Below are positions 33,064-45,586 of a stretch of DNA of 64,000 bases, one piece after another. Each line of letters begins with the position of its first letter. The stretch's first letter is position 1. A program made the translations under genes and the position numbers. Under the pieces are notes generated by a model. It did no database searches and was not told the origin of the DNA. It was given only the letters and a program-made list of their open reading frames with translations. This DNA is from Agaricus subrufescens (taxonomy: Eukaryota; Basidiomycota; Agaricomycetes; Agaricales; Agaricaceae), in assembly GCA_029945375.1 (NCBI GenBank), contig CM057066.1, positions 2,170,001 through 2,234,000 on the forward strand, read 5' to 3'.

Positions 33064-33984
33064 CGTTTTTTGTCAAGAATTTTAGCAGAATTTGATAGCT
33101 TCAATTAAACGTTGGGAAAGATCAGATGCGTCTTTTCTTCTCAAAAGAAAAGATCTAGGTATTGAAGTTTGTACCAGCTGGTGGCCAAGGTCGTTCCACG
33201 TAGATAAGAACCGTTATGGTCGATAAGTGGTGAGGAGAGAAAGTCTTGTCAGTGGGAAGCTAGGACTACCAGAGCCTTCATTAAATGAACATCCAGGGAG
33301 AAAAGAAGGTAGGAAAAAGAATAAAGAGAACAAGAACGCAGGACGGGGTATCCTATTAATAAAGGGATGCATTGGAGTAGGAAGCGCATGAAGTTCCTGT
33401 GAAACATATATAAGAGTGTTTCGACCCCGTGGTGATTGCTACAGTCGTGGAACGTAGCGACGATGCCAAGAGAATGTATTTCTGGAAGTCGCTACACATC
33501 GTTGCTTGACGTAAATTGTTAGTAACTGGCTGGGCTCCAGCATGTGCTGGCGATCCTAGGCTTTGCAGCAGCCGCACAGATTCAGTTGAATATTTGCCTC
33601 GGTATTGTGGATCTACGCTGATGGAGGCATGAGCCAGGGGATGGTCTGAGAACGTGTTACGTCGGGGCACCGGTCACGCATCACGAGTCACGAGCTACGG
33701 TGTCACAGGCACCGCCCGACGCGCCAACATTTGATTATTTTGGACTCAGTGCCATACTACCGCATTCGAGTTTTGATACCCTCTGTGTGTTTGACTTCTA
33801 CGCCGCCGGATATTTTACTCTGTCAACCTCTATTACTGCGAAGACCAAATTACCAATCGCTCTCTAGCTATACCTGACTTTCAGTGGCGACAGACAACCC
33901 GCGCTTCTCATCACATTTGTTCAATGAAGCAAGGCAACATAGATGAAAAACCAGTCCATCCGCAACAGCTATCCTACACAAACT
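33064..33984. promoter_or_regulatory. Intergenic region between tandem paralogs
   Basis: The upstream region of copy A. Purine-rich tract at 33285-33340; no defined motif. Confidence 0.3.
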
Positions 33985-36900
33985 TTACAGTATGTTCAGC
34001 GCGGACACTATCTCATCTGCCAACTTCTCTAATCCGCCCGAACTGCTATTCCCTCCGTTGCACTGCAGGTCTCTCCCAACTAGCACTGTGTGCCTGGAAC
34101 TGAGGTCTGGCAACGATCGTCGCTTCTTCTGGTCCCCGTAACATTTCTGTTCCGGTCATCAGCAAATGCATCCACTGCTTATAATCAGCTCTCACGTACC
34201 TTGTATAGCGTGAACTGTTTCTGGAACAAGGGAATCGTCTTGGATGGATTGAAGAGTCCGAAAAAGTTTGCATCAGCTCCAACATTCGCATTCAACCCCA
34301 CATCCACCTCCACGCATCCACCAAACGACAATTGATCATTCACAGCCACTGAATCACTCGGTTTGGGAGAAGCCGACGTCGAGCTCCCAGTGGTCGTTGG
34401 ACTCGAAGACAACGAAGTGGAGGTGGAGTTTGAATGAACTAACGATGAACTCGTAGGTGCTGTTTCAATCGCAATCGACGATGATAAGCTTAGAGGAGCC
34501 GTGAGTGAGCTTGCGACAGCTGTTGTGATAGCAGATGACGATGACTTTGGAAGAACCGTTGCTGAACTCCCGGCCACTGTTTCAATCGTCATTGATGACA
34601 ACGAGGTTGGAGCCACTGTCGTTGAAACTTTAGTTGTTGCCAGGTGTACTGACGATGAGGCGTTTGAATGAACGGTCGGTGAGCTCCCATCCGCTGTTTC
34701 AATCGTCTTTGACGATGATGAGTTCGGAGCAACCGTTAACGAGCCCTCAGTTGTTGTTGGAACTTTTGATGAGGACGAGCCTGCCTGAACAGTTTTCGAA
34801 CTCCCAGCTACTGTTTCAATCGGCATTGACAAACTCGAAGCATGTGTTGACGAGCCCTTAGTTGTTGTTGGCATTACCGATGAGGACGAGCCTGCATGAA
34901 CAGTTGTCGAACTCCCAGATACGGTTTCGATTGTCATTGACGAGTTCGAAGCATTTGTTGACGAGCCCTTAGTTGCTACTGGTTGGGCTGATGACGACGG
35001 GTTCTGAGTTTCAGGATCCTTCAAATCGATGGCTGGCGGAGGCGTGTTGAGAGAATCTCCTGGTGAGCTCTTAGTTGCTGTTGGATTGACCGATATCAGT
35101 GTGTGTACTGAATTTGCTACTGAACTCCTAGACGTTGTTGGGACAGCAGGCGACGGCTTGTTTGGAGAGCCCCCTGGTGATATCTCCTGTGGTGTTGGAA
35201 CAGCCGGTGAAGCAGTGCTTGAAAAACTTTCTGATGAGTTTTTAGTTGTGGTGTGAGTGGCCGGCAACAGAGGATTATCTGAATCCTCAGACGGACCCCT
35301 GGATGCTGTCGGAGCTGCTGACGATGGAACCTTTGGCCCTGGTGAACTCGCTGCTGGGGCTGGGATAATTTGCGACGGAGTGTTCGGAGACTCCGCTGGT
35401 GAGCTTTTGGTTGGGGTTGGACTAGCCGGCGACGGAATATTTGGAGAGTTCCCTGTTGATGCTGGAATCGGCAATGGTGAGGCGTTAGAGTGTTCAAGAA
35501 TATCCTTCAGCTCTTGGACTCCATCTACGATCGCCTCACTAGCCTTCTCAATAGCCTCCACAATATCCTCCAATCCTGATGGTTCTGGTGCAGGTGACCG
35601 TTTCTTCAAATGATACGCTCCCATGGCTCCTCTTCCACGTATCACTGGTCTCACGACTGAAACAGCAGACTCTTCTTCGCGGAGAGTAATGTTCGCCTGT
35701 ACACTTGGCAATGTAACATCCTCCGTCAAAGTCATGCTAGCGTATGCGTCCAAATTTGCAAATACTTCGGCTTTGGTGACACCTTCAAATGCATTTATAC
35801 CGACATTGAGACTTGGAATAAGGTGAGCTTCAACTTTCCCAGTTGCTTTTGCCGAAGGTTGGGCCGATATCTGGAGTGCTGAAAAAGAAGAGTCATCAAT
35901 ATAAGGTCTTTGGTTCTGTCAATAATTTCACTGACGCGTATCCCCAGGATTAAATGCCCCGCCCTGCTTTCCACCGTCCGGAAAGGCGAACTGGAGTTCA
36001 CCGATGTGATATACCACGCCAATACGCATGTCTGTATCAACATTCAATGAAACCTTGGCCTGACCGTTGATTTGGAAAGTAGGTCCTATCGAGAGTATTC
36101 TATTTGACGTCAATTAAGTTCAACATTTCAGACAAAACGACTAACCCTGGAAAATCGAATCCGGGGATACCGAGTTCAAAGAATTTGATCTTTCCCGAAT
36201 CGATGGAACCACCAACACCAGCAGACATTACAATAGCTCCAGTCAAGTCCGCATCCAACTCTATTCAATCATTGATCAACTATTCACGAAAAAAAAATTT
36301 CAGACAAAAAAATCACTCACTGGTGCTTAGCTCGAAACTATCCACCCTTAAGTCGGTCAATGATCCACTTACAGCAACCCCAACGGTCACGGTTCCCTTA
36401 ACACCTGCCTCGACATCTACCTTCATCTGTCCATTTGCGGAAACGGTTGGAGTTATCGTACTCCCGTTTATACCGGGGACCGTGAATTTATCTGTGCACG
36501 ATATACTTTGGTCAAGTAGGGTGAAGGTTTTGCTGATATCGAGAGGGGTTGAAACAGAGTTATTGAAGCTTTTTGTACCTGTTAAGGCGCCCCCTATCGC
36601 GTCAACACCATCACCTATAGCATCGCCAATAGCGCCTGCACCATCGCTAATGGCACCGCCCACCGCTCCTGCACCGTCACCTATAGCGTCACCGATGTCA
36701 CCAATAATACTACCAAATCCTCTCTTCTGTGAAAAAATCCTCGAGTGGACAAAACTCCTCTTCTGCCCAGAATGCCCAGAGCTCTTCAATGAAGGAGTGG
36801 TCGAGCTAGTCGTCGCTTTGGCTCCCGGTACGTTGGCTCCCACAATAGCGAAGTTGACAGCGCCATGTTGAGCACTATCAGATTTATGGAACTGAGTGTC

Positions 36901-37625
36901 GATGGTTAGACCTTTAACTTTGTGACGGGGTTGTGTACGACGGTGTAGAGGAGCGAGGCGTTTGGTGATATGGGATGGGACAGTTTGATTGTTGTGCGTC
37001 CATGCTTTGGCTATCCGTGCAAAGGCTTGTTTACCGCACTGTATTTCGATGGTTAGTAGTAAGAACGTCCTGAACTATTTGTGACTATTCACCTCCTCGG
37101 GTAATCGGACGATCTTGCCATTAGCTCGTTGGTCTTCATCCGTAGATGTAGAATTATCTCCAACGTTCACGACAGTTCCCGTGGGCACAGGAAGGCTTGT
37201 TAGAGTAGTAGTGACATTATTTTCGCTCCTCTTAGAGGAACTGCCCAATCCATTCGCGAACAAATGTGAGCAGCCATCGTTATCACCATCCCCGTCGATA
37301 TCTATACCTTTACATACGATCGTGATATCTTGTACCTGTTTGTTAGGATCGCAACCTATGATTTCCCAACCACCCGCAGTGGTTATATCAGCTATAGCTG
37401 TGTTAGACCCCCACTAATCAAGTGATTAATATTTATGTTCAGACAACTGATCTGCAAACGTACGATTTTGAGTGTACCAGAAGGCCCAGAGGGGTCGTCA
37501 GGTAGATCATAGGAGCAGGTACCATTGAAGCAAGGTTTAGCCCAATTGTTGGCTGCGAGGACTGAAGACGAACAGAAAGACAGTAGGATAAAAGATGTAA
37601 GGGCGCCAAAATGAGTTTTTGACAT
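33985..37625 (-). CDS. Large secreted protein, DUF7029/DUF7223-like with mucin-type insert (copy B)
   Basis: Same exon order and blocks as copy A: signal peptide (FILLSFCSSSVLAAN), NNWAKPCFNGTCSYDLPDD, DIDGDGDNDGC, the Gly/Ala heptad stretch, INFFE-like IKFFELGIPGFDFPG, and a last exon with KCYGDQKKRR and LQCNGGN. It differs by about 350 Ser/Thr/Pro residues between the dibasic YHLKKRSP and FGGCVEVDVGLNANVG, in repeated units built on TIETVAGSS and SSSS. The first part is Pro-rich (SPAESPNTPS-type units) and the second Ser/Thr-rich, so heavy O-glycosylation is likely. This would form a rod-like stalk at the wall. Copy A has a short linker of about 30 residues in that place. Confidence 0.8.
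34400..35480 (-). repeat. Coding tandem repeats of the mucin-like insert
   Basis: Repeats of about 100-130 bp encode Ser/Thr units each with a core TIETVAGSS-like phrase (at least six copies, diverged). A second, shorter series encodes Pro-Ser-Pro units near 35110-35480. Confidence 0.7.
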
Positions 37626-39280
37626 TGTTTATTTTTTTTAGAAAAACGAAAAGGTTGAAGGGTATAGAAGAAAATGTTATGAATTTCGAATGGATCTGAT
37701 AGTTCGAATAAAACAAGCAGAAAACGTTTCCAAGCAAAAGTTATGAGTTGTAGGAGTTTGCGGTGGCTAGTAGCCAAAGTCGTTCCACGCAGGTGAAGAA
37801 ATTATAATCAACGAGTGTCGGCGTGAGAGGGATCTACAATTAGAAGTAAAGACCACCACAGCCTTTAATGAGCGAATAATCAGAGATGAACGAATGTGGG
37901 GGAAAAGGTATACTGGAAGAAGGAGCAGTCGATTATCATCTTATTATATGCCACATCAACGAATCTCGAAACTTGAAGCACATGGACTGCTTTTGATAAA
38001 TTGAGACGTATGTTCGCCTCCGTGGTGGTTGCTACACCCGTAGAAAATTCTATGATACCACGCGAACTACATTCTGGAAAATTGTACACATCATCAGTGA
38101 AGATGCTAATTGACGTGGTAACTGATTTAACTCCCACTCGATCAACATATAAAAACAACCGGCGAGTAGCGACTGGTAGTATAAAGTCCCAGGAAATGGC
38201 ATTGCTTGAGCCCCGCACGCTATTATGCCTATCATGACTTATTAACATATTGACCTTTATGAATAGTACACGCTGTAACTTACCAGACACGTATTAAGAA
38301 GTCAGTACTACGATACTGCGACCGTTCGTATGAGAAAAGACAGCTCGAGAAATGATGAATCATACCCGCCCCCTGTTTTCCATTTATAGAATCTCAAATC
38401 TATCGCTACTGGCCGACGATTCGTCCCGAACGAATCTGATTAGCCTACTGGGTGGGATTATATCAAATTCAAGGCATTTGTCCCGCCCAAACCATCGTAA
38501 CCATCACCTTCTGTAACAACTGAAGCGTCTTATTTCTAATTTTAACCCCAATTGCGGGAGTCAATGATCATCGTTGTCATACTCGGAATGATTGTTTGTT
38601 TATCTTGACCTATCAATCACTTTCAGATCTGTTTCACTGGCATGAGTTGGCTTCTACCTGTCTTGGGAAGTTCAATATAAGCCTTAGCTATCACCCGAGG
38701 GTTCAGTTCTTCTTTTTACATCCCTCCAACCTTCTACACCAGTTCTAGCAGACGCCGAGGGTTGAAAAGCCACATTGTACTCAGCGGCATAGCTGACAGT
38801 GATGTCGTTTACGAAATATCAGGGTCCAGCTGCAAAAAAGTTTATCCCAAACACATTACAATGAGCGGATAGCATAGCGCTCACGGTATGTAATCCACGC
38901 TCGAAGAAAAAAACATTCTACTGTCTATCAGACAATGAGGAGGAACCTTGTGCTACAATACTTATTTGATAAATGAAGACAGATACGTGATAGCTGAACA
39001 GGTACCGCCAACGGCGGATACTGTACCTTCCAGATGTTTCGCTTTGACTTTCTATCACTCGAAGTGTCGTTGATCCATGCTGCATTTCTGCCGATGTATA
39101 CACGTTTCAATTTTGGAAGAGAGGAACACAGGATTAACTCCGCGGTGCTCTGAAGGGTGTATATACAAATTATGAATTTACATGATTATATTAAAAATAA
39201 ATACCAGCGACCCTCTATTCATATAATTAATATATCACTCGTCGTACGATTCGACTTCCACAACTATTAATGTGTTCCTA
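37626..39280. other. Intergenic
   Basis: No gene supported. Several short frames at 37.9-38.3 and 38.9-39.1 kb lack domain or splice support. AT-rich at 39160-39235. Confidence 0.4.
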
Positions 39281-42200
39281 TCAATAACTAGGTGGGGGTT
39301 GTGTCATAATTCTAATAGCTTCCATTTCTCTTCTCAGTTCAATTACCTCAGCCCTCAAAATATCTTCTCCCCCAGATCCAACCGTAGAATCTGAGTATGC
39401 AGGGGTTGGAGTATTTGGCTCGAAAGGCGGCTGTTGCTCTCCTTCTAACCTTTGTTTACTCGATAATGGTTGGAACGGTAGAATCTGAGGAATGGTAGTC
39501 CTTGTGGGAGGTTGATGATTGCTCCCCGAATATGATCTCTTCATACGGAATGGTCTCGATAGTGAGGCCCCCTGGGACAGGGGATTGAGATCCACCACGG
39601 CATTTTGTTCGAGCAGCTGGCAGTCGTTTTCTTCGGTATGTGCGAACTCATGTTGAGTGACGAAGGGCTGCAAATTCGAGTTTTTTTTGCGCGGACTAAT
39701 TCCGGATTTCTGCAGCCCCCTTCTGCGCCAGAAGTATACGACACTCGCCAAAATAAGAAGGACCGCCAACCCGCCAATTACACCCCCTACAATTGCAGGT
39801 ACTGGATTCTTCTTTCCTGTGATTACATTCGCTTCATTCCGGTGACCCGAGGGACTTAATTGAACATTCTTCATTCTAACCAAGCGCGTGGGTTAAATTT
39901 TGAAATAGGGGTATATAACGGGAACGCACCCCATAGCCAGAATTCCGAAAGCGGCCCCGTGAGCGGGACTTGCAGGAACGTCAACATGCTTGGGGCAACT
40001 TATACGCAGAATTGAGACAAACCTTCCTGTAAATCTCGAAATGCCTCTTCCGTTAGATGCTTTGTACCTCATCGGTAGTGGGTAAACCCTCGTTGTGTTG
40101 TAGGCTTGGAGATAAGTTGACTGGATGAGGGTGTCGCGAACAGATGTGAATTCCGAAGGGATTATTGCAGCTGTCATTAGAGCCCAATCTAACGTGCAAG
40201 ATCAGGAGCATGAAGTGTAATCTGTAGGCTTAACGTACGAGGATATGCCACACCTTTACCTTTTTCGCTATCGAGACTGTAACTTTGACCCATCGGAGCT
40301 TGAAAACGCCATTCAGAAAGAACAACTATACTATGATAACCATTAAAATACTCACGTGCATTGAGGGAGTAGAACTGCGCCTCATGATCCAAAAGCTATA
40401 TTTAAAAACACAATGAAAGTTGAAAACGATCGGCTATGGAGAAACGTACATCATCTGCAATTAATCCCGTCTCGAGCCAAACAGCAGGGAAGAGGTTGTA
40501 CATTAATCCCCATGTGCTGGTCTTTCCATACTCGGCTTGGATATGTGTGTCAATCACAGCGAGTTGGATCCAGTTCGCAATAAGTTCATGTGCTTTATCC
40601 TGTAGATATCTATGAAGATAATCAAGGTTGGATAGGTGAAAAAAAGAACAAACCGTAAAAGTAGTGTTAGAAGGATTGATGGCCTCATCAATCTTGCCCA
40701 TGGAATAAACTCCCAGTATGCCCTTCAGCGCCAAATTAGACATGTCAGAATAACCATAGCCATCTGGTGATATAGCGTCATTGGGGCGTAGCGAGTTCTG
40801 AACAAGGTATTCAGCCCATGTTTGGAGTAGCGGATGCTGATAGATCTTGTCAGGTGAGTGTTTGTAGTGAGAGCTGGCAGTCACTGACATAGTTAGAAAT
40901 GAGGGAGAGGTCACCAGACTTAACCGCATGAGCATATGTCATGATGAGCATGTTCCCGCAATCTTTCGTACAATGGGACTGAGGTCGAAAAAGTATGGGA
41001 AGCAATTCTTTCACGTACGTTCAAGTGCAAGCTCCTTAGTATCGCTAGTGTTGCCACTGATAACAGGGTAGCTGTATCCTGGGTCGTGCTGTTAGAATCA
41101 TGATAGTGTACGGCAGGGTCGTTGGTACACGAACCCAGGTCAGGTGAAGCATAATTGTTTCGATAGGCTGAAGATGTATTTTGGTAGTCAAGTAAAGGCG
41201 ACAAGAGATCACGGGCGAAAGAAGCGTTGAGATAAAGTAGCGCAGGAAGAGCAGCGTAGATAACCTCAACGGGGTTAGCACGACTGTACAAACGGAGTCA
41301 ACGGTATCCGCGCTTATCCGTGATCGCACTCACGTAGAGATAGAGATGTCCTTCATGAAAATCTTTACATCAGAAGGATTTGACTGCTTTTCCCCATCGA
41401 CCGGGATAGTAATATCCATTGATGCAAAAATTTGCCTCGTCACCAGTGACACGATCCCAGCATACTCATGAGAGATTTGGAGGGCAGCGTTGAGAATTTG
41501 ATCATCAAAAGTTTGACCTCTTTGCCTGGCGCTCGGAAAGTCCACGAGAAAATCAGAAATCTAGATATGAGGGGTTAACCATTGCTATCCACTCCGGCAT
41601 GGAAACGAACATCGGCACGTACTACATCGTCGACGTCCTGATACGCGGACCAATAGTAACCGGATCGGCTTTGAAATCCAGACTCTGTGGTGTACTTTAC
41701 AAGAGGATCGCGGACAAGACCCAATGCCCAAACAACAGGGTCTGGCTGACTCCTAGGGTTGATTGACCCCAAGTCGACTGCCAGCGAGAAAACGGGCCAG
41801 GAGCTGGACAAGATTAGCCAAGAAAAGACCTTATTTTCCACATACGCACTCGCTGATGGCACGGAACCGATTGTCTCCTGAATTTAATAGACTCCCTACT
41901 CTGGAAAAATTGGTTCGACAATCGACGTCGGCACCGGTCTGCCACGTGACACCGGACCGCTAGACGAAAATAAATTATCAGGCCGGCGACAGAAGCACAG
42001 CTCCAAATCACCTGTAAGGTAGCGTAGTATGCTGTTCCATCCTCGGCCGTATCATCAGTGTCGACCATTGATTGTGGCTCCTCACGTGCGACGTGATGGT
42101 AGACCATGTTGCTTTTGTTCTGTGTACCCCATCTCACTTTGTTGGTTGCATCGTGGCTTACCCATTCTAAATCAGCTTTTAGTGCCTTTCCGATCTGTCA

Positions 42201-42796
42201 CCACAAGAGGCTTACACTCACCAGCAGAGATGTCAGAATACATTTGAACCGTATGTGGTATCCCATCATCTGCAACGAACCCATCGACGAATAAGTAAAT
42301 GAATGGGATCGATTGACGCGTGTAGTTGTTCGGCTGTGACGACGGCCCTCAGGGTAATATCATCAAAAATAAGAATGAGAATCGACCTCAATAGGGCTGA
42401 AGAAAGTGGCATTGAACTTCATTTGGCCAGCTTTAATGGTAAATATTGTTTTAGTCGGCGTTATTATACGTGCGACCGTGGTAGAGAAGTTGGCGATAGA
42501 TGTGAGGGTGTTACCCAACCACTGGTAGGGTTGATCATCCACACGAACTATTCCGTTCCACCCGAGGTTCTGAGAATCAAGGAGAAGTATTGTACATGCA
42601 GCATATAGAAGGCGTGTCTCACATTTTCTTGAGTGAAAAGTTTTGGCCACACTTGTTGTGGAGCTTGAGAGCTGTCGCTTCTAACCCATGCATGCAGGTA
42701 TGGAGTTTTCACGGCAAGAGGGAGATCTCCTAATAGGTCGGGAGACTGGCCATAGGCCAGTAGGCCCAAAAGAATGAGGGGAAGCAGGAAGAACAT
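39281..42796 (-). CDS. Membrane-anchored glutaminase A-like protein
   Basis: More than ten exons. Signal peptide (FFLLPLILLGLLAYG), then LPLAVKTPYLHAWVR and NLGWNGIVRVDDQPYQWLG. Further blocks in order: EWVSHDATNKVRWGTQNKS, SGVTWQTGADVDCRTNFSRV, DSWPVFSLAVDLGS with VVWALGLVRDPLVKYTTESG, ANPVEVIYAALPALLYLN, CGNMLIMTYAHAVKSGDLSL, WAEYLVQNSLRPND, LALKGILGVYSMGKI, TSTWGLMYNLFPAVW and SPAHGAAFGIL. This is the order of the DUF5127, DUF4965 and DUF1793 regions of fungal GtaA, which deamidates glutamine outside the cell. The C-terminus adds a membrane helix (PAIVGGVIGGLAVLLILASV followed by WRRR) and a polar cytoplasmic tail of about 140 residues. Many short introns; I did not fix every junction between 39.9 and 40.7 kb. 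Confidence 0.85.
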
Positions 42797-43009
42797 GATG
42801 GGATACAGGCTTCGTCGTAACTAACACAAGAGCTACGGGATCATCTAATCACTGATCGAACCCATCGCCGACTGCCTTGAAACCCAGTAGAATGTGAAAC
42901 GGGATGATGAACTTTTCCTCATTTTGACGTGCCAAGAGATGGATGCAATTATAAACTAGATATGTTAGCGTAGGGCTACCGGAACACCTGTAGGTCGTAC
43001 ACAAATGTA
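42797..43009. promoter_or_regulatory. Upstream region of the glutaminase-like gene
   Basis: No motif identified. Confidence 0.25.
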
Positions 43010-43165
43010 AAGCTTAAATAGTAGTGAGGGTGGCGAGTACAGTAGTTTTTCGTTTCTCTTCCTTTTCCCTGAATAGAGACGTTCGTATCTGCTTATTTTC
43101 CGCTTGTTCTTAGTTTGGTCGCCCATTGTTGGTGACTTTCAGTTAGCCGCCACTGTGAGATTCAG
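43010..43165 (+). repeat. Dispersed repeat R2, copy 2
   Basis: Homologous to 27490-27660 in the same orientation (TAGTAGTGAGGG, TAGTAGTTTT, GAATAGAGACG, CGCCCATTGTTGG). Confidence 0.7.
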
Positions 43166-43307
43166 AAAATTTTCCATCTTGATGGATACGAGCTTGGAGC
43201 ACTAGCTTGTAAAGATCGCGATCGCCGATCCACTCCAATAGCTCATCCGCGTGACCGTGCGTAACGAAAACGGCTTTGCACTGCGGGCGAAACTACTGGT
43301 GACCCTT

Positions 43308-43690
43308 TCTACGGTGCTACACTCGCATTTGACCAGTCACTTGCACGAGTGCTACTGAAGGAAAGTCCCCCTATCCATCTCCAGGATGGCACGAGTTTAG
43401 ACTCCGAGCCCGCACCGGCGACTTTTCTCGATTACATGGTTGGTTTATATAGGCAGCTTAATGTTGTCTTTGCTGGGGGCAAGAGCTATTCAGCAATGTG
43501 AGAGCCGTGAAACAATCTCGAGGCTTCAAGGACCACCGTCGAGGTCTGGCAGCAAGCAATAGGAAGTTTAAAGGACGAGACCAAACGTTTGGAGAACCAG
43601 TGGTAATTTATACAGGTACGTCCATGGCCGACCAGAACTTCCAACTGCTCAGGAGTTAGCTGAATGGTACCGAATATCTGGTGTCTAGGT
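43308..43690 (+). pseudogene. Probable small gene or gene remnant
   Basis: A frame from about 43308 encodes DPFYGATLAFDQSLARVLLK and FLDYMVGLYRQLNVVFAGGK. A possible 36-nt intron (GTGAGA to AG at 43535) then leads to TTVEVWQQAIGSLKDETKRL. A third patch (LPTAQELAEWYRISG) lies in the same frame region. Without the intron there are two stops, and no start codon is evident. The compact codon pattern suggests it was once coding. The family is not recognised. Confidence 0.35.
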
Positions 43691-43871
43691 TGACAAGGTT
43701 GTTTGAATGGCCTGGTCCAGCAGTGCTTGACCAATCAGGGATCATGGATCAAGCCACATGTGATGCCCTGATTCAATGCCTCGGCGAGCCGGCGGAATGC
43801 CCCGACAAAAATAACCTTGCAAAAGTATATAAACACTGGAATTATCATGTCCCGACTTCTTAACCTTCCCA

Positions 43872-45586
43872 ATGTCTATCCCCGCAGGCTCTTTGATCTG
43901 GATTTCGTGTCGTCCATTGATTCGTCTGTACGTTTATCGCTAACCACCATTTAAATGATTGAATTTGACGATGGTAGCTTTGCAGGGCTGCCGGTGTTGC
44001 AAGTGGTATCCTTATAACGAAGGCAGACATTTTCCCACCTGTTGCTGCAAGGGGGGCCGGTCAGGTCGCGCTTAATATTACGCTCCCTTGCCTCTTATTC
44101 TCCAAGATTGTACCCTCGTTCTCCACAGACAATATCAAGGCTTTAGGTCCGCTCCGCCGCCTGATAACTGAAAAGCAATGTTGATACATCCCCCTGACAG
44201 GACCCTTAGTCCTTGTAGCTGTGTTGTATGAGGTCCTAGGAGGGGTCATCGCCTGGATTGTGAAACAGTTCTTCTGGGTGCCTCACCGGTTTCGATTTGG
44301 GATTCTCATCGCTGGAGCATTTGGTAACGTGGGAGACATCTGTGCGGTTACTTCACTTCCCCTTCATTTCACGTCTTCTGTGCCTAGCTAATGTATTGGT
44401 TTTCAGCCACTGCCGTTATCTTGAGCCTCACTGGAAACACACCCTTCAATGGAACGCATGATCAAAATCTCGCAGTTGCCTATATTTCCGTTTTTATCCT
44501 TGTTTTCATGGTGAGTTGTGGGATACTCTGGCCCAATCGCTGTATAACTTATTGGAAGATCACACTCTTTCCACTTGGTCTCCATCGTTGGATCGCGTGG
44601 GATTTTGTGGGTCCTGATGTCGAGACTGAGGTCCTCCAGGCAAAAGTCAGGGCACAGCGGCAGCGTGTTCTTCAATACATAAAGATCAAGAGCCGAAAAT
44701 CAACTCCATCACAAGTAACAGAAATAGCACCAACAGACGAGGAAAAGGCTACTGTTCCCGAGATTACTCAGCCAGCCATTTCCAATAATATTTCCTCTGG
44801 TCAAGAGGATACGATAACGACACTAACCTCCCCTCTTAGCACAGTCAAACCTTCAGCAACTCCACTCGATGCTGTAGAAGCTGATCTGCCAGCCAGCGGA
44901 AGAGCGCCTTCTGTCGGCCCTCCAATACGGTCATGGCTATATTATGTCCGCCTGTCTTCAGGAGTCTGCCTTTCTTTCATTCGAGGCCTATTCAATCCCA
45001 TATCCATCGCGATGTTTATCGCTCTTCCAATATCATTAGTCCCAACACTCAAAGCGCTTTTCATCCCAGTCGAAGGTGTTCATATACCCTCCGCACCAGA
45101 CGGACAACCCCCACTTGCGTTTATCCAAGATACCGCCACATTCATTGGAGCGGCTTCCATCCCCATTGGATTGATATGTCTGGGATCGTCACTTGCGCGA
45201 CTAAACGTTCCTTTGACACAATGGCGTACCTTGCCTGTCGGTGCGATCATGGGATTGGCTGTTGGGAAAATGATCCTTGCACCTATTCTCGGCGTGTTGA
45301 TCTCCCATGGTTTGGCCAATGCAGGTATTATCTTCAAAGATGATAAAGTGCTTTTATTCGTTTGCATGTCAGCTCCATTCAATTTCACTATATTCACACC
45401 CGACTCAACAGATTTCATAGGTTTTTTTCTTGCCTTCCAACAGCGACAACACAAGTTTATATCACACAAGTGTATAGTGGCACTGGGTCGTCTGAGCACA
45501 TCGCAGCGTTTTTAATACCCCAATACGTCCTCATGTTTATCACTATGACAGCTGTCAACGCATATGCTATTGAAACTATTTTCTAG
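43872..45586 (+). CDS. Mem_trans (auxin efflux carrier type) membrane transporter
   Basis: Six exons (43872-43927, 43986-44146, 44201-44341, 44407-44510, 44559-45367, 45421-45586), 478 residues. N-terminal membrane half: GVASGILITKADIFPPVAA, LNITLPCLLFSKIV, LVLVAVLYEVLGGVIAWIV, FGILIAGAFGNVGDI, TAVILSLTGNTPFNGTHDQN and LAVAYISVFILVFM. A charged cytoplasmic loop of about 150 residues follows, then the C-terminal half with AAFLIPQYVLMFITMTAVNA as the last helix. The family (PF03547) covers plant PIN-like and fungal carriers; the substrate here is unknown. The ATG at 44391 is inside an intron. The last junction was set by PTATTQVYITQVYSG, a conserved family segment. Confidence 0.9.

Noticed and set aside
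35029..35613. Plus-strand ORFs across the mucin-like insert
   Set aside because: They arise from the repeats of the minus-strand gene.
44391..44410. ATG at 44391 as start of the transporter
   Set aside because: It lies in an intron; upstream exons encode the N-terminal transporter helices in phase.
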